Assembly (NCBI GenBank): GCA_023416575.1
Contig: JAEZHL010000406.1
Location: 1-7,002 of the forward strand
Direction of reading: 5' to 3'
DNA: 7,002 bases
Origin: Pseudomonadota bacterium
Lineage (GTDB): Bacteria > Pseudomonadota > Alphaproteobacteria > Rhizobiales > Hyphomicrobiaceae
Part shown: piece by piece, positions 5,840 to 7,002 of the stretch
Layout: every line of letters starts with the position of its first letter
Position numbering within the stretch: the stretch's first letter is position 1
The notes under the pieces: generated by a model
The model's database searches: none
Told to the model about the DNA's origin: nothing
Seen by the model: the letters and a program-made list of their open reading frames with translations, nothing else
Made by a program: the position numbers and the translations under genes

Positions 5840-6061
5840 ATGCTTGACCAGTCTGTCCGTCCCCGACTTGCCGTGGTTCTTGGTGATCCGAGCGGAATGG
5901 GTCCCGAGCTGGTCGTCCGTGCGCTATCGGAAGACAAGCTGTGGGAGAAGGTTGACTTGACGCTTGTTGGCGGCAGGCGGGAGCAGGATGCGGCATCGGC
6001 TATGCGGCGTGCTCTTGCACTCGGCCGCCTTCTGGCGACGCCATCAGCCATCGCGAGCTGA
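5840..6061 (+). pseudogene. PdxA-family dehydrogenase remnant (N-terminus, large deletion)
   Basis: A 73-codon frame starting at ATG 5840, with CAGGAG 7 bases upstream. Residues 8-44 match the N-terminus of the PdxA family (4-hydroxythreonine-4-phosphate dehydrogenase and the PdxA2-type 4-phospho-threonate/erythronate dehydrogenases): RLAVVLGDPSGMGPELVVRA carries the invariant GDPxGxGPE motif at 15-23, followed by VDLTLVGG. Family proteins are about 320-340 residues with three metal-binding histidines in the middle and C-terminal parts; this frame has none and cannot be active. The tail (residues 50-66, DAASAMRRALALGRLLA) resembles the usual last helix of PdxA proteins, which suggests one internal deletion of roughly 250 codons that kept the frame, but that match is weak. 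The TGA overlaps the ATG of the ABC permease by one base. The divergent GntR remnant suggests a former acid-sugar catabolic locus. Confidence 0.7.
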
Positions 6062-7002
6062 TGATGGCCGAAGAAGTCAAGGAAAAGCGCTCGTTATTCG
6101 GGCGAATATTTTCAGGTTGGGATCAGGCCACGCCGGTGCTGATCATCGTGACCGCGGCCTTGCTCATCCTGATTGTTTTGCCTTTGGTTTCGCTCTTCCG
6201 CGAAGCATTCACCGACCTCGATGGTCGCTTCACGCTTGAGAATTTCTCTGCTGCCCTGGCGGACAGCCGCAATCGCGAGGCGATCTGGAACACGATTGGC
6301 CTATCGTTCGTTGTTGCCACAATCGGTCTTGCCGCGGGTGCGCTATTGTCCTTCGGGCTGACCCGCACGACGATGCCGTTCAAAGCCATCCTTAACGCGG
6401 TGGTCGTTATCTCGATCATCAGCCCAGGCTTTTTGATGGCATTCGCATACGTGCTCTTGCTTGGGCCCAACTCGGGGCTCTTCAACGAAGCCTTGCGCGC
6501 TCTGTTGGGGCTGCAGACCGGGACGGGGCCATTGAATATCTACAGCGCCGCAGGCTTCGTGCTCCTCAGTGTTCCTCTTGGCATCGGTATCACGGTGCTC
6601 CAGTTGACACCGGCACTTTCGAGCCTCGACTCCAGTGTGGAGGAGGCAAGCCGCATCGCTGGAGCTGGGCCGGTTGCGACATTGTTCGGCGTGACATTCC
6701 GGTTGATCTCACCCGCGCTGTTGTCCGGGTTCATCCTCACCTTCACGTTGACGCTGGCAACCTATGGAACGCCTCAGGTGCTCGGCATCAACGTCCTCTC
6801 CATTGCCATCCGTCAGTCTCTGCTGATTGTCGATGACCTCAAGGAAGCATCGGTGCTGTCGGTCATCGCCACCGCGATCGCGGTGCTGGCGGTTATGGTT
6901 TATCGCCGGGCGATCAAGGCCCAGAAGCGCTACGAGACGGTTGGTCAGCGTGGTGCGCGCTCGAATGTTTTCGATATCGGCCGATGGCGATATGTGCTTG
7001 GT
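6061..7002 (+). CDS. ABC transporter permease, iron/thiamine/polyamine type, N-terminal part
   Basis: The frame is open from ATG 6061 to the right edge: 314 codons, no stop. After a charged N-terminus (residues 1-20), the first membrane helix is 25-45 (PVLIIVTAALLILIVLPLVS), followed by a periplasmic segment with the usual FTLENFSAAL. Further helices span roughly 82-104 and 110-135, then more up to about residue 280. The cytoplasmic EAA loop that docks the ATPase is clear: EEASRIAGAG (194-203) followed by FGVTFRLISPAL. This is the binding-protein-dependent inner-membrane component domain. The position of this loop, plus more sequence beyond it, suits a two-domain FbpB-like permease of about 550-580 residues, so roughly the first half is seen. 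Substrates in the group include ferric iron, thiamine, 2-aminoethylphosphonate and polyamines; none can be chosen. It starts inside the pdxA-remnant stop (TGATG) with no strong ribosome binding site of its own, so it probably relies on coupled translation. An adjacent ATG at 6064 is an alternative start. Confidence 0.88.
   Translation, partial: MMAEEVKEKRSLFGRIFSGWDQATPVLIIVTAALLILIVLPLVSLFREAFTDLDGRFTLENFSAALADSRNREAIWNTIGLSFVVATIGLAAGALLSFGLTRTTMPFKAILNAVVVISIISPGFLMAFAYVLLLGPNSGLFNEALRALLGLQTGTGPLNIYSAAGFVLLSVPLGIGITVLQLTPALSSLDSSVEEASRIAGAGPVATLFGVTFRLISPALLSGFILTFTLTLATYGTPQVLGINVLSIAIRQSLLIVDDLKEASVLSVIATAIAVLAVMVYRRAIKAQKRYETVGQRGARSNVFDIGRWRYVLG

Noticed and set aside
5554..6051. Minus-strand open frame of 165 codons over the pdxA remnant and GntR start
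   Set aside because: Only its last few codons (GSRIREEA) belong to the regulator; the rest is antisense to pdxA and to non-coding DNA. It ends at the nonsense codon of the pseudogene.

Overview
The window looks like chromosomal DNA of an alphaproteobacterium, most likely of the Hyphomicrobiales (Bradyrhizobium/Afipia/Rhodopseudomonas-like). This is inferred from the GC-rich codon use, the style of the branched-chain amino acid (LIV/HAAT) transport proteins and the gene neighbours. No rRNA or other taxonomic marker is present, so the placement is tentative.

Region 1 (1-3926) is a tightly packed plus-strand operon for a LIV-type ABC importer. It holds the C-terminal part of a periplasmic binding protein, two permeases (LivH, LivM) and two ATPases (LivG, LivF). 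The last four genes overlap by 1-4 bases (ATGA or TGATG junctions), so they are probably translated as a coupled set. The substrate cannot be read from the sequence; amino acids, amides, urea-like compounds or aromatic acids are all possible.

Region 2 (3927-5010) starts with a 106-base spacer containing a perfect 10-base palindrome. It is followed by a membrane di-iron fatty acid hydroxylase/sterol desaturase family protein with all its histidine boxes. Twelve bases further on is a 64-residue protein predicted to form a two-helix membrane hairpin. The two are probably co-transcribed and may act together on a membrane lipid.

Region 3 (5011-6061) is a decayed stretch. In order it holds a strong 11-bp stem hairpin, an orphan ribosome binding site and start that reach a stop after eight codons, an unrecognised minus-strand ORF of about 86 codons, and a GntR/FadR-type regulator remnant on the minus strand with at least two frameshifts and a nonsense codon. 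Then come a regulatory gap with two FadR-family operator-like palindromes and a 73-codon remnant of a PdxA-family dehydrogenase. The divergent gntR/pdxA layout resembles acid-sugar (threonate/erythronate-like) catabolic loci, so this is probably the relic of such a locus.

Region 4 (6061-7002, open at the right edge) is the N-terminal 314 codons of an iron/thiamine/polyamine-type ABC permease. Its start overlaps the stop of the pdxA remnant by one base, so the permease still appears to depend on the old pdxA promoter and translation start.

No convincingly new system is visible. The items most worth a second look are the hydroxylase plus small membrane protein pair and the relic gntR-pdxA locus that still leads into a transporter gene.
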